The notes under the pieces were generated by a model that had not been told where the DNA came from, did no database searches, and saw nothing but the letters and a program-made list of their open reading frames with translations. A stretch of DNA of 14,883 nt from Chitinophaga pinensis (lineage in GTDB: Bacteria; Bacteroidota; Bacteroidia; Chitinophagales; Chitinophagaceae): contig CAMBGO010000034.1 in the NCBI GenBank assembly GCA_945866165.1, positions 1-14,883 on the forward strand. Reading direction: 5' to 3'. Positions 6,705-14,480 of the stretch are shown here, one piece after another (position 1 is the stretch's first letter; every line of letters starts with the position of its first letter). The position numbers and the translations under genes are program-made.

Positions 6705-8356
6705 TGGCCTTCCCTTCGATCAACCCTACTCAGACCGCTGCTTGGCAAAAACTTTCTATGCACGCTTCAGAAATGAGGTCTGCAAGTATTAAATCCCTTT
6801 TCGCAGCAGACCCCAATCGATTTTCTTCATTTTCTCAACAGAATGGAAACCTGCTTTTCGACTATTCAAAAAATATCATTTCTAAGCAAACCCTTGATCT
6901 ACTGATTGAACTTGCAGAGGAATGTCAATTGAAAGAAGCTATTGAGGCAATGTTTAAGGGAGAAAGAATCAATCAAACTGAAAATAGGGCTGTACTACAT
7001 ACTGCATTGAGGAACTTTTCTAACAAGCCACTTTTTTATGAAGGAGCTGATATCATGCCCGACATTATAAAAGTATTAAACCAAATGAAGGAACTCTGTA
7101 AAAAAGTACACTCAGGTGAGTGGAAAGGTTATACTGGGAAGCCTATCAAACACATCGTAAATATTGGCATTGGGGGTAGTGACCTTGGGCCGGTGATGGT
7201 AACAGAGGCACTGAAACCATATTGGGTTGAAGGGATACAAATTCACTTTATTTCAAATATAGACGGAACACATATTGCTGAATGTCTGAAAGTTATAGAG
7301 GCTGACTCAACAATTTTTTTAGTTGCGTCAAAGACTTTTACTACCCAGGAAACCATGACGAATGCACATACTGCAAGGAGTTGGTTTCTACAGCATGCAA
7401 AAGATCCAGCACATGTTGCCAAACACTTTATTGCGCTATCAACAAATGAGAAAGCAGTTACTGAATTTGGCATCGCAAGTGAAAATATGTTTGAATTTTG
7501 GGACTGGGTTGGAGGGCGGTATAGCCTTTGGAGTGCTATTGGCTTGTCGATTGCATTAACAATAGGCTATGACAATTTTGAGATGCTTCTAAAAGGTGCA
7601 TCTGAAATGGATGAGCATTTCAGAGCAGCTCCATTCCATCAAAATATTCCCGTGAAGATGGGATTGCTTGGACTGTGGTATGTAAATTTCTTTGGCGCAC
7701 AGTCAGAAGCCATCCTACCATATGATCAATACATGCATCGATTTGCGGCCTATTTTCAACAAGGAAATATGGAAAGCAATGGAAAAAGTGTTGATCGCAA
7801 TGGAAAATCAGTTGACTACCCTACCGGGCCAATTATATGGGGCGAACCAGGCACCAACGGACAGCATGCTTTCTACCAATTAATTCATCAAGGAACTCCT
7901 CTGATTCCATGCGACTTCATAGCACCTGCCATAAGTCACAATAATATTGGAGATCATCACCAAAAATTGATGTCCAATTTCTTTGCACAAACGGAAGCTT
8001 TAATGAACGGCAAGACAAAAGATGAAGTTGAGAAAGAACTATCCTCAATGAGTGATGCTGATAGATCCAAATTGACACCATTCAAGGTTTTTGAAGGCAA
8101 TAGACCTACAAATTCATTCTTGATAAAAATGATCACTCCTTTTGAATTGGGTAAACTTATTTCTGCCTATGAACACAAAATATTTGTTCAAGGAGTTTTG
8201 TGGAACATTTTTAGCTTCGATCAGTGGGGCGTAGAATTGGGTAAGCAATTGGCTAATAAAATATTGCCTGAACTATTAAATGACCATGACATTCAAGGAC
8301 ATGACAGTTCAACAAATGGACTCATCAATGCGTATAAGTCAATGAAAAAGGCTTGA
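6704..8356 (+). CDS. pgi: Glucose-6-phosphate isomerase
   Basis: The 550-residue product is a full-length phosphoglucose isomerase of the long bacterial/eukaryotic type. It interconverts glucose 6-phosphate and fructose 6-phosphate in the cytoplasm. Visible sites are the substrate loop ENRAVLHTALR (residues 94-104), NIGIGGSDLGP (153-163), the phosphate-binding SKTFTTQET (209-217), and GGRYSLWSAIG with Arg272. The catalytic base is Glu357 in GNMESNGK, followed by IIWGEPGTNGQHAFYQLIHQ with His388 and the C-terminal QWGVELGK with Lys514. All catalytic residues are present. The ATG overlaps the aldolase stop by one base, so the two genes are likely co-transcribed; I know of no metabolic reason for the pairing. 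The gene converges on the DUF6580 gene 23 bases downstream, with no clear terminator between them. Confidence 0.97.
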   Translation: MAFPSINPTQTAAWQKLSMHASEMRSASIKSLFAADPNRFSSFSQQNGNLLFDYSKNIISKQTLDLLIELAEECQLKEAIEAMFKGERINQTENRAVLHTALRNFSNKPLFYEGADIMPDIIKVLNQMKELCKKVHSGEWKGYTGKPIKHIVNIGIGGSDLGPVMVTEALKPYWVEGIQIHFISNIDGTHIAECLKVIEADSTIFLVASKTFTTQETMTNAHTARSWFLQHAKDPAHVAKHFIALSTNEKAVTEFGIASENMFEFWDWVGGRYSLWSAIGLSIALTIGYDNFEMLLKGASEMDEHFRAAPFHQNIPVKMGLLGLWYVNFFGAQSEAILPYDQYMHRFAAYFQQGNMESNGKSVDRNGKSVDYPTGPIIWGEPGTNGQHAFYQLIHQGTPLIPCDFIAPAISHNNIGDHHQKLMSNFFAQTEALMNGKTKDEVEKELSSMSDADRSKLTPFKVFEGNRPTNSFLIKMITPFELGKLISAYEHKIFVQGVLWNIFSFDQWGVELGKQLANKILPELLNDHDIQGHDSSTNGLINAYKSMKKA

Positions 8357-8379
8357 ATTCTTGTAAATAGAAATGAAAC

Positions 8380-8949
8380 TTATTTGGCTCTTTGTAACTC
8401 TCCCTTAGCAACCCAAGTTGACATGAGATGGTGTCCTCCAAATAACAATGTGCTAAATACCATAGTAGCAAGAACACTGTTTACATAAAAAGGTATTCCG
8501 TCAATATATGTCTGAATAAAGCCCGTCACTGTCTTTCCTCTTTGAAAACCACCATTACCAATCCAAACGAACAAATTTGAAAGAATGAAAAAAATGCTTG
8601 GGGAAGCCAAAGAACCTTTAATAATTGATGGTATATTTTTAGCATTGATATAAAAACCAACAACAGTTAGTGAAGCAAATAGCAAATAATTTTCAACCTG
8701 ACCACCATAAAATCCCCGGATTTCAGTAAGGCCGAAAGAATAAAGAACTTGATACAAACAATCTGATACCAACAATGAAAATATTGGAAGAATGAAAGCC
8801 ATTTTTTTATCCTTTAGTATCGCGCCTCCAAATATTGCCATTGCAAATTGCGGAGCAAAGCCCCATGGGCGACCTGGAATGGCCCTATAAATAGCTGCGA
8901 TAACTATAAGAAGTAAAAATGAGATCAATGTATGTTTAGAAAGCTTCAT
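8380..8949 (-). CDS. DUF6580 family membrane protein (putative transport protein)
   Basis: The 189-residue protein has about six hydrophobic segments (roughly residues 6-21, 31-45, 50-66, 86-102, 113-130 and 150-170). It carries GFAPQFAMAIFGGA, followed by a Lys/Asp-rich turn and ILPIFSLLVSDCLY, which I recognise as the DUF6580 signature. These proteins resemble the small membrane-embedded S components of ECF vitamin transporters, but the substrate is unknown and no ECF ATPase or T component is nearby. The frame is open five codons further to a TTG at 8964. I prefer the ATG at 8949 because a perfect -7 element ends 18 bases before it, so transcription would start around 8961, inside the longer version. 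The gene is transcribed alone, with manA ending 114 bases upstream. Confidence 0.75.
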   Translation of the reverse strand: MKLSKHTLISFLLLIVIAAIYRAIPGRPWGFAPQFAMAIFGGAILKDKKMAFILPIFSLLVSDCLYQVLYSFGLTEIRGFYGGQVENYLLFASLTVVGFYINAKNIPSIIKGSLASPSIFFILSNLFVWIGNGGFQRGKTVTGFIQTYIDGIPFYVNSVLATMVFSTLLFGGHHLMSTWVAKGELQRAK

Positions 8950-8967
8950 GGTTTGTCGTTTCAATTA

Positions 8968-8975
8968 CAAAAATA
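8968..8975 (-). promoter_or_regulatory. -7 promoter element of the DUF6580 gene
   Basis: The minus strand reads TATTTTTG, an exact TAnnTTTG match identical to the trxB element and at almost the same distance from the start codon (18 against 19 bases). No TTG lies at the ideal spacing upstream, so only the -7 half is claimed. It decides the choice of the ATG at 8949 over the TTG at 8964. Confidence 0.5.
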
Positions 8976-9063
8976 GTGATTTCTCGTTCTTGGAAAAGAA
9001 ATCAACAATACAGTTTTCCTCAATCTGTGCATAGCTTGAAAAAAAATGCAAAAAACCTTAAAC

Positions 9064-10254
9064 TCAATTTGGAACAGTTGCTATAAAAAACAACAAATCA
9101 TCTTCAGCTGTTAGCTTAACAAGCTCATTAGGCATAACATAAAAGGCATTAAACCCCTTGCAATTATAAGCGGTATGGCCAATCATTTCTGCTTTCCCTG
9201 AAATGATGATAATAATTGATGGGCCATCAAATTCAATTTCCTTACTCTCATTAGAGCCAAGTAAAAATGAATGGAGTTCAAAATCAGGTACATGTGACTG
9301 ATAAAAATTATGGGAATTGTTTAATGCTCCAGCAATTATTGATGGGATTGTTTGTACAAAATCAATATTTGAAAGTAAATCTGGAATATCAACATGCTTA
9401 TTGGTAAGCCCTGCCCTTAAAACATTGTCTGAATTAGACATCAGTTCAATGTTCTGACCTTCTAGATAAGCATGAGGCATACCAGCACCTTGAAATATAC
9501 CTTCCCCTGGTTTGAGCTGTAGAATATTGAAAAGATAAAAAGAAAAAATACCCCTATCATAATGACCATCATTTGTAATGAATGTTTTGAATGCCTTCGC
9601 AGCCCAATAATCAGGGCTATCGCGATTCAATTCCCTATTTTCATACGCTGGAAGAATCCTAGCAGCATGAGCAATAAGCAGGTTATGTATTTCCTGCTGC
9701 GGCATTTCCATAATTTTTTTATAAAGCCCTTTGATACCCCCATCAGCATAATCACTTTTAAAAGAGCTTAATAAATCATACACATTTAGCCTCGTCTCTA
9801 CATCAGCTGCAAATCCATGCAAGAGCCAAAAATCGCTTAATGCCACCATGATCTCTGGTTTATGATTCTGGTCTTTATAATTCCTATTGGGAGCATTGAG
9901 TGGAATCCCCAATTCATTTTCACGATTGTATCCTGCTATTGCAGCTTCTTGTGTTGGGTGTACCTGAATCGAGAGCATGTCTTTAACGTCGAGTACCTTG
10001 AGAAGAAAAGGAAGATTATTGAACTTTGTAAGTGTGCGTTGACCTAGATATTTTTTCTTATCGGATTGAATTAATGATTGCAACCCTGTTGTTGCATTCT
10101 CACTTAACAAAACGGATGACACACCATTGGGGTGAATGCCAAGCCAATACTCTGCGAATGGTAGTTCACCAGGTTGATCAATATCTAACATGTTAGGCAA
10201 AAAGGTTTTTCCACCCCAAGAATAATGTTGTATTCTTCCACTAAGCCTGTTCAT
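9064..10254 (-). CDS. manA: Mannose-6-phosphate isomerase, class I
   Basis: The 396-residue protein interconverts mannose 6-phosphate and fructose 6-phosphate, feeding GDP-mannose and other sugar nucleotides for surface polysaccharide. It opens with the class I start (GRIQHYSWGG). The zinc ligands are visible: Gln97 and His99 in SIQVHP, Glu134 in NHKPEIM, and His251 in AGMPHAYLEGQ. Arg270 in SDNVLRAGLTNKHVD matches the catalytic arginine of the family signature. Length is normal for the long (about 390-residue) form, with a C-terminal cupin half. No Shine-Dalgarno is present. The gene stands alone, divergent from the YraN-family gene across 56 bases. It catalyses a fructose-6-phosphate reaction like pgi, but the two lie on opposite strands with another gene between them. 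Confidence 0.95.
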   Translation of the reverse strand: MNRLSGRIQHYSWGGKTFLPNMLDIDQPGELPFAEYWLGIHPNGVSSVLLSENATTGLQSLIQSDKKKYLGQRTLTKFNNLPFLLKVLDVKDMLSIQVHPTQEAAIAGYNRENELGIPLNAPNRNYKDQNHKPEIMVALSDFWLLHGFAADVETRLNVYDLLSSFKSDYADGGIKGLYKKIMEMPQQEIHNLLIAHAARILPAYENRELNRDSPDYWAAKAFKTFITNDGHYDRGIFSFYLFNILQLKPGEGIFQGAGMPHAYLEGQNIELMSNSDNVLRAGLTNKHVDIPDLLSNIDFVQTIPSIIAGALNNSHNFYQSHVPDFELHSFLLGSNESKEIEFDGPSIIIIISGKAEMIGHTAYNCKGFNAFYVMPNELVKLTAEDDLLFFIATVPN

Positions 10255-10310
10255 TTCACGAGGGTATTAAAATTGTTATTAATAGATTCGAAGTTAATTT
10301 AAAAGCAATA

Positions 10311-10667
10311 ATGGCACGACACAATGATACAGGAAAATTAGGGGAAGAACTGGCACAACGTTGGATAGCAGAAAATGGATATAAATTAACCAATAAAAAT
10401 TGGAGGTGTGGTCATTGGGAAATAGACATCATTGCAACGAAAAACAACAAACTTCATTTTTTTGAAGTTAAAACAAGAAGAAGCGCACAGTTTGGATTTC
10501 CGGAAGAGTTGGTTGACAAAAAGAAGCTTCACTTTTTTATATCTGCTGGAACTGAGTATATCAGACAGTACCCTGACTTTAAATGGATCTGTTTTAATAT
10601 ACTTTCAATCATACTTGATGATGAAAAAAAGCCTACATTCTTTCTAATAGAAGATGTTTACACTTGA
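10311..10667 (+). CDS. YraN family protein (UPF0102, endonuclease-like fold)
   Basis: The 118-residue protein matches UPF0102/YraN: GKLGEELAQRWIAENGY, then NWRCGHWEIDIIA, then FFEVKTRRS. Glu13, Asp39 and the Glu52-x-Lys54 pair make the PD-(D/E)xK nuclease-type arrangement, so a DNA- or RNA-processing activity is possible. The family has no firmly established role that I can cite from the sequence. Length is typical (about 115-125). The ATG at 10311 fits the conserved N-terminus. It is divergent from manA and converges on the TlpA-like gene, leaving only 13 bases between the two stops. Confidence 0.88.
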   Translation: MARHNDTGKLGEELAQRWIAENGYKLTNKNWRCGHWEIDIIATKNNKLHFFEVKTRRSAQFGFPEELVDKKKLHFFISAGTEYIRQYPDFKWICFNILSIILDDEKKPTFFLIEDVYT

Positions 10668-10680
10668 ATAAATAGTTACA

Positions 10681-11763
10681 TCATTTTAACAGTTCTTGTA
10701 AAGTGCTCTGTAATTCAGGTCCACGAAGATTCTTTCCAATGATAATACCATTTGGATCAATCAGGAAATTCTGGGGAATACTTTGAACTTTATATTTTAC
10801 TGCAACTTCATTGCTCCAAAATTTTAAATCACTAACCTGTGTCCAATTTAACTTATCGTCTTGTATAGCCTTTACCCATGGATCTTTTGCCCTGTCCAAT
10901 GAAACACCCAAGACAGTAAAATTTTTATCTTTGAATTTTTGATATGCTAGCACAACATTTGGGTTTTCTTGTCTACATGGCCCACACCAACTAGCCCAAA
11001 AGTCAATCAATACATATTTCCCTTTAAAACTTGACAGTTGAATATCATTGCCGCTTACATCTTTTTGAACAAAATCAACTGCCGTCGAACCTATTGAACC
11101 AAACTTGCTTTCTTGAATTGTACTTGTGGCAAGACGACCATAATAGCTATTTTTTGCTACTGGATTTAATTTATTTAACCTTGCTTCATTTACTTGAGGA
11201 TCTAAAATAAGTTGCATGGAAACCAATAACACAAATGGAGCTACAGGTGAAGAAGGATGATTTGAAATAAATGATTCAGTCTGACGATTGATTTCCACAG
11301 AAACATTATCATAATCAGTCTTTATTTTTCCCCCATCATCTTTAACCCGTTGATTGAGTTGTTGAGCTGCTGATGACAATTTGGAAAACAGCGGGTTAAA
11401 AATTGAATTAAACTCCACAAAATCATTGTGTGAAGCAGAACCGGTAACTACTGCAGATTGAAGTTTTACAAAATCACCTTCAATCTTTACATTAGAAGCA
11501 TCGAGAAATAACAATAACTTTTGCTGTCCATTTTTAGGTTGAATGAAATACATTCCTGGTTCAACTAGCTTTCCACTCATGGTGAATTGTTGTCCGTTTG
11601 ACTTTACAACCAATATCGGCTCAGCATCCTGCTGATCAGATTTGAGTATAAGTTCAGTCTTATCTAACATCCCCTTTAAAGTACCATTTATCGTAAAATC
11701 ATTAGATGTTTGACCCCAAAGCAATGATGGTAACATCAAAATCAATAAGATAGTTTTTCTCAT
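10681..11763 (-). CDS. DUF4369-TlpA family thioredoxin-like protein (periplasmic)
   Basis: The 360-residue protein has a signal peptide (MRKTILLILMLPSLLWGQ), so it acts outside the cytoplasm, probably in the periplasm. An N-terminal beta domain at about residues 22-100 (FTINGTLKGMLDKTELIL onward) matches DUF4369. A helical middle follows. The C-terminal half from about 225 is a TlpA/ResA-like thioredoxin fold with FWASWCGPCRQENP (Cys250, Cys253) and a cis-proline in QSIPQNFLID (Pro320). Such proteins reduce or exchange disulfides of envelope proteins; the partner is unknown. It is the last gene of the his array, and its ATG overlaps the hisIE stop as ATGA, so translation is probably coupled. 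That is unexpected for a thioredoxin protein with no evident role in histidine synthesis. AhpC/TSA-type annotation is also common for this family; the CGPC motif favours TlpA/ResA. Confidence 0.88.
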   Translation of the reverse strand: MRKTILLILMLPSLLWGQTSNDFTINGTLKGMLDKTELILKSDQQDAEPILVVKSNGQQFTMSGKLVEPGMYFIQPKNGQQKLLLFLDASNVKIEGDFVKLQSAVVTGSASHNDFVEFNSIFNPLFSKLSSAAQQLNQRVKDDGGKIKTDYDNVSVEINRQTESFISNHPSSPVAPFVLLVSMQLILDPQVNEARLNKLNPVAKNSYYGRLATSTIQESKFGSIGSTAVDFVQKDVSGNDIQLSSFKGKYVLIDFWASWCGPCRQENPNVVLAYQKFKDKNFTVLGVSLDRAKDPWVKAIQDDKLNWTQVSDLKFWSNEVAVKYKVQSIPQNFLIDPNGIIIGKNLRGPELQSTLQELLK

Positions 11764-12365
11764 TTGTTATGTCTTTTATTAAGAACTTCTTTAACTGACT
11801 GCAAATTAAATCCTTTGCTGTTAAGCAAAAGTAAATAATGAAACAGAAGATCGGCGGCTTCGTCTAAAAATTTTTCATTGTCATTGTCCTTCGCCTCAAT
11901 TACTAGTTCAACCGCTTCTTCTCCAACCTTTTGTGCGATCTTGTTTATTCCCTTTTCCATCAACGTTTTAACATATGATGAACTATCTGTAGAATTCTTA
12001 CGTAGTTCGATGATTTGCTCCAGATATGCCAAGAAATCATCAGAATGATTTTTTTCATCCCAGCAAGTGTCAGCACCTGTATGACAAACCGGTCCAAGCG
12101 GATGCGCTTTAAATAAAAGTGCATCAGCATCGCAATCCACCATTACTGATTTTAATTCCAAAAAATTGCCACTCTCCTCACCTTTAGTCCACAACCTATT
12201 TTTGGACCGGCTAAAAAAAGTAATACGTGTAGAAGACATGGTGGCATCAAAAGCTTCCTTGTTCATATAACCAAGCATTAATACTTTGTTAGTATTAATA
12301 TCTTGAATGATTGCAGGAACCAACCCATCATGAAACTTATTAAAATTTATAACAATAGAGGACAT
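11760..12365 (-). CDS. hisIE: Bifunctional phosphoribosyl-AMP cyclohydrolase / phosphoribosyl-ATP pyrophosphatase
   Basis: This 201-residue fusion carries out the second and third steps of histidine synthesis. The N-terminal HisI domain (about 1-115) holds VLMLGYMNKEAF, the metal-binding DCDADALL and CHTGADTCW, which ring-opens phosphoribosyl-AMP. The C-terminal HisE domain (about 115-200) holds KVGEEAVELVIEAK and EAADLLFHYLLLL, which removes pyrophosphate from phosphoribosyl-ATP. Fusion length is normal. It lies 13 bases after hisF and overlaps the TlpA-like gene by four bases. The symbol hisI is also used for this fusion. Confidence 0.95.
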   Translation of the reverse strand: MSSIVINFNKFHDGLVPAIIQDINTNKVLMLGYMNKEAFDATMSSTRITFFSRSKNRLWTKGEESGNFLELKSVMVDCDADALLFKAHPLGPVCHTGADTCWDEKNHSDDFLAYLEQIIELRKNSTDSSSYVKTLMEKGINKIAQKVGEEAVELVIEAKDNDNEKFLDEAADLLFHYLLLLNSKGFNLQSVKEVLNKRHNK

Positions 12366-12378
12366 TTTACAAAGTTAA

Positions 12379-13140
12379 TTAATGTGTTTGTCTAACCAAT
12401 ATATTCTGATCCAATAAATAAGACTTTAATTGGGGAATATTTATTTCTCCAAAGTGAAAAACACTTGCGGCCAATGCAGCATCAGCTAACCCATTAAGAA
12501 TTTCAGCAAAATGTTCAGGCTTGCCGCCACCACCTGAGGCTATGACAGGAACAGAAACATGTTGTGTGACCAATCCAGTGATTGCTTTAGCAAATCCTTG
12601 CTTGGTTCCATCATGATCCATTGAAGTTAGCAAAACCTCGCCTGCTCCTCGTTCCATTGCTTCACGAACCCAATCCAAACATTTTATTTCTGTTGATTTT
12701 CGGCCACCATTTAAATAAACATAGTTCTCACCATCTTCATGCATCTTAGTATCAACTGCCAAGACAATACATTGACTTCCAAATTGTCTTGAAAGCTCAT
12801 TTATAAGTGAAGGGTTGTTAAAGGCAGCCGTATTAATTGAAATCTTATCAGCGCCATGATCCAATAACATGCGAACATCTTCAACTGAGCTGATGCCACC
12901 ACCTACGGTAAATGGAATATTAATTTTTTGAGCAACCCTATCAACCAATTCAGCAAGTGTTTTTCGCTTTTCATTGGTTGCAGTGATATCCAAAAACACA
13001 AGTTCATCTATTCCCTGGTGAGCGTATAGTGATGCCAATTCAACTGGATCTCCTGCATCTTTTAAATCAACAAAATTCGTTCCCTTCACCGTTCTCCCGT
13101 CTTTAATATCTAAACAAGCGATGATTCTTTTTGTAAGCAT
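12379..13140 (-). CDS. hisF: Imidazole glycerol phosphate synthase, cyclase subunit HisF
   Basis: The 253-residue TIM barrel starts LTKRIIACLDIKDGRTVKG and contains both catalytic aspartates, Asp11 (CLDIKDG) and Asp130 (AVDTK). Phosphate-binding loops are seen in FTVGGGIS and VIASGGGGKPEH. With ammonia from HisH it turns PRFAR into imidazole glycerol phosphate and AICAR in the cytoplasm. The length is the family norm. Its start codon directly abuts the hisA stop (TAGATG), so translational coupling with its paralogue HisA is likely. Confidence 0.97.
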   Translation of the reverse strand: MLTKRIIACLDIKDGRTVKGTNFVDLKDAGDPVELASLYAHQGIDELVFLDITATNEKRKTLAELVDRVAQKINIPFTVGGGISSVEDVRMLLDHGADKISINTAAFNNPSLINELSRQFGSQCIVLAVDTKMHEDGENYVYLNGGRKSTEIKCLDWVREAMERGAGEVLLTSMDHDGTKQGFAKAITGLVTQHVSVPVIASGGGGKPEHFAEILNGLADAALAASVFHFGEINIPQLKSYLLDQNILVRQTH

Positions 13141-13875
13141 CTAATTTTTTCTTGATTGTGAAATAAATTCAGTCAACTCAGGTATAGAAATTTTATTTTC
13201 ATAGATGGCCTTGCCAATAATTACTCCACTGCACCCTATTGAATCAAGTAAATATATATCCTCCATGCAAGAAACTCCTCCACTGGCAATCAATTTAAAT
13301 TCAGGTATTAAACTTATTATCTCACGGTATAGTTCGATTGAAGGACCTTGTAATTTTCCATCCTTACTCACATCGGTACAAAAAGCCGTAGAAATACCTT
13401 TCTCGAAATAATCATTTAAATAAGGAATAACTTGTAATTCTAGCTTCTCCGTCCAACCACCAACCATGATGTTACCATCTTTTACATCAGCCCCGAGTAG
13501 AAATTGACCTGACCCAAATTCATCAATCCAACTAGAAAAAAGCGATGGATTTTTTGCAGCAATGCTTCCAATTGTAACATATTTAACTCCTAACTCGATG
13601 ATTCGATTAACATCCTCTCTGTTTTTAACACCACCCCCAAAATCAACTATCAACTCAGTTTGGGAAGCAATTTGCTCAACCGTTTTCCAATTAACAACAG
13701 AACCAGCCTTTGCACCATCTAAATCAACCAGATGAAGACGACTTATCCCATTGTCTTCATATTGTTTTGCAATATCAAGAGGTGAGCCTTTGTATTCAGT
13801 AATAGCATCATAATCACCTTCGGTGAGTCTAACACATTTTCCATCAATGATATCAATTGCCGGTATGATTTGCAT
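13141..13875 (-). CDS. hisA: ProFAR isomerase HisA
   Basis: The 244-residue half-barrel-duplicated TIM barrel opens MQIIPAIDIIDGKCVRL, with catalytic Asp8. Asp130 in LGADVKDG and Thr167 in CTDVSKDG match the other catalytic positions, and FGGGV and ASGGVS are the phosphate loops. It isomerises ProFAR to PRFAR, the HisF substrate. A single base separates it from the hisH stop, and it abuts hisF. The full name is 1-(5-phosphoribosyl)-5-[(5-phosphoribosylamino)methylideneamino]imidazole-4-carboxamide isomerase. A PriA-type dual HisA/TrpF role is confined mainly to Actinobacteria and is not suggested here. Confidence 0.96.
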   Translation of the reverse strand: MQIIPAIDIIDGKCVRLTEGDYDAITEYKGSPLDIAKQYEDNGISRLHLVDLDGAKAGSVVNWKTVEQIASQTELIVDFGGGVKNREDVNRIIELGVKYVTIGSIAAKNPSLFSSWIDEFGSGQFLLGADVKDGNIMVGGWTEKLELQVIPYLNDYFEKGISTAFCTDVSKDGKLQGPSIELYREIISLIPEFKLIASGGVSCMEDIYLLDSIGCSGVIIGKAIYENKISIPELTEFISQSRKN

Positions 13876-13876
13876 A

Positions 13877-14473
13877 TTAACCTTTGATGGTTAAGAAGTT
13901 CTGAAGAATAAGATGTCCTACATCAGCACTTTTTTCGGGATGAAACTGTACTCCATAAAAATTATTTTTATGTAATGCAGAGCTAAAAGAACTACAATAA
14001 TCAGTTGTTGCGATAGTTTCACTCCCCACTTCAGCATAATAGCTATGAACAAAATAACAATAAGATCCTGATTGAACACCATTAAATAAATCAGATTTCA
14101 AATCACATATTTCATTCCATCCTATTTGAGGAACTTTTATTAAAGGATCAATTGACTTAAAGAGTTTGATCTTTTGATTAAAGATGCCAAGACAATCTGT
14201 ATCATTTTCTTCTGAATGAGTACACATGAGTTGCATACCTAGGCATATTCCCAAAAAAGGTTGAGTGGCTTGCAAAATAATTTCGTGAAGATTCTTTTCT
14301 TTTAAAAACTTCATAGCAGTACTTGCTTCGCCAACACCAGGAAAAATAATTCTATCAGCTCCGAGTATCTCTTCAGCATCATCAGTGACCAATGCATCAA
14401 TACCAAGTCGTTCTAAAGCATATTGCAATGATCTTATATTACCAGCATTGTATTTTATCACAGCCAATTTCAT
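13877..14473 (-). CDS. hisH: Imidazole glycerol phosphate synthase, glutaminase subunit HisH
   Basis: The 198-residue class I glutamine amidotransferase shows YNAGNIRSLQYAL at the N-terminus, FPGVGEA, the nucleophile Cys77 in FLGICLGMQLM, and the catalytic His178 and Glu180 in VQFHPEKS. It releases ammonia from glutamine for HisF. The length is typical. I chose the ATG at 14473, seven bases after the trpA stop; two upstream ATGs in the run ATGATGT are out of frame. The order hisH-hisA-hisF-hisIE is a standard his cluster tail. Confidence 0.96.
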   Translation of the reverse strand: MKLAVIKYNAGNIRSLQYALERLGIDALVTDDAEEILGADRIIFPGVGEASTAMKFLKEKNLHEIILQATQPFLGICLGMQLMCTHSEENDTDCLGIFNQKIKLFKSIDPLIKVPQIGWNEICDLKSDLFNGVQSGSYCYFVHSYYAEVGSETIATTDYCSSFSSALHKNNFYGVQFHPEKSADVGHLILQNFLTIKG

Positions 14474-14480
14474 ACATCAT

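Noticed and set aside
7774..7820. Apparent tandem duplication NGKSVD-R-NGKSVD in pgi
   Set aside because: The family normally has NGKSVDxxGKxVDY at this point, so it is the conserved motif and not a new repeat.
8950..9063. Gap between the DUF6580 gene and manA, checked for a terminator or small RNA
   Set aside because: Only AT-rich sequence and two T-runs after the manA stop are seen; there is no stable stem. Apart from the -7 element nothing can be claimed.
9562..10047. Plus-strand open frames of 61 and 69 codons inside manA
   Set aside because: They lie antisense to a gene with intact catalytic motifs, show no recognisable domain and have no promoter; they are shadows.
10311..10667. Unusual HWEID in the YraN active-site region
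   Set aside because: The catalytic Glu and Asp are kept and the preceding residues vary across the family, so this is not a meaningful substitution.
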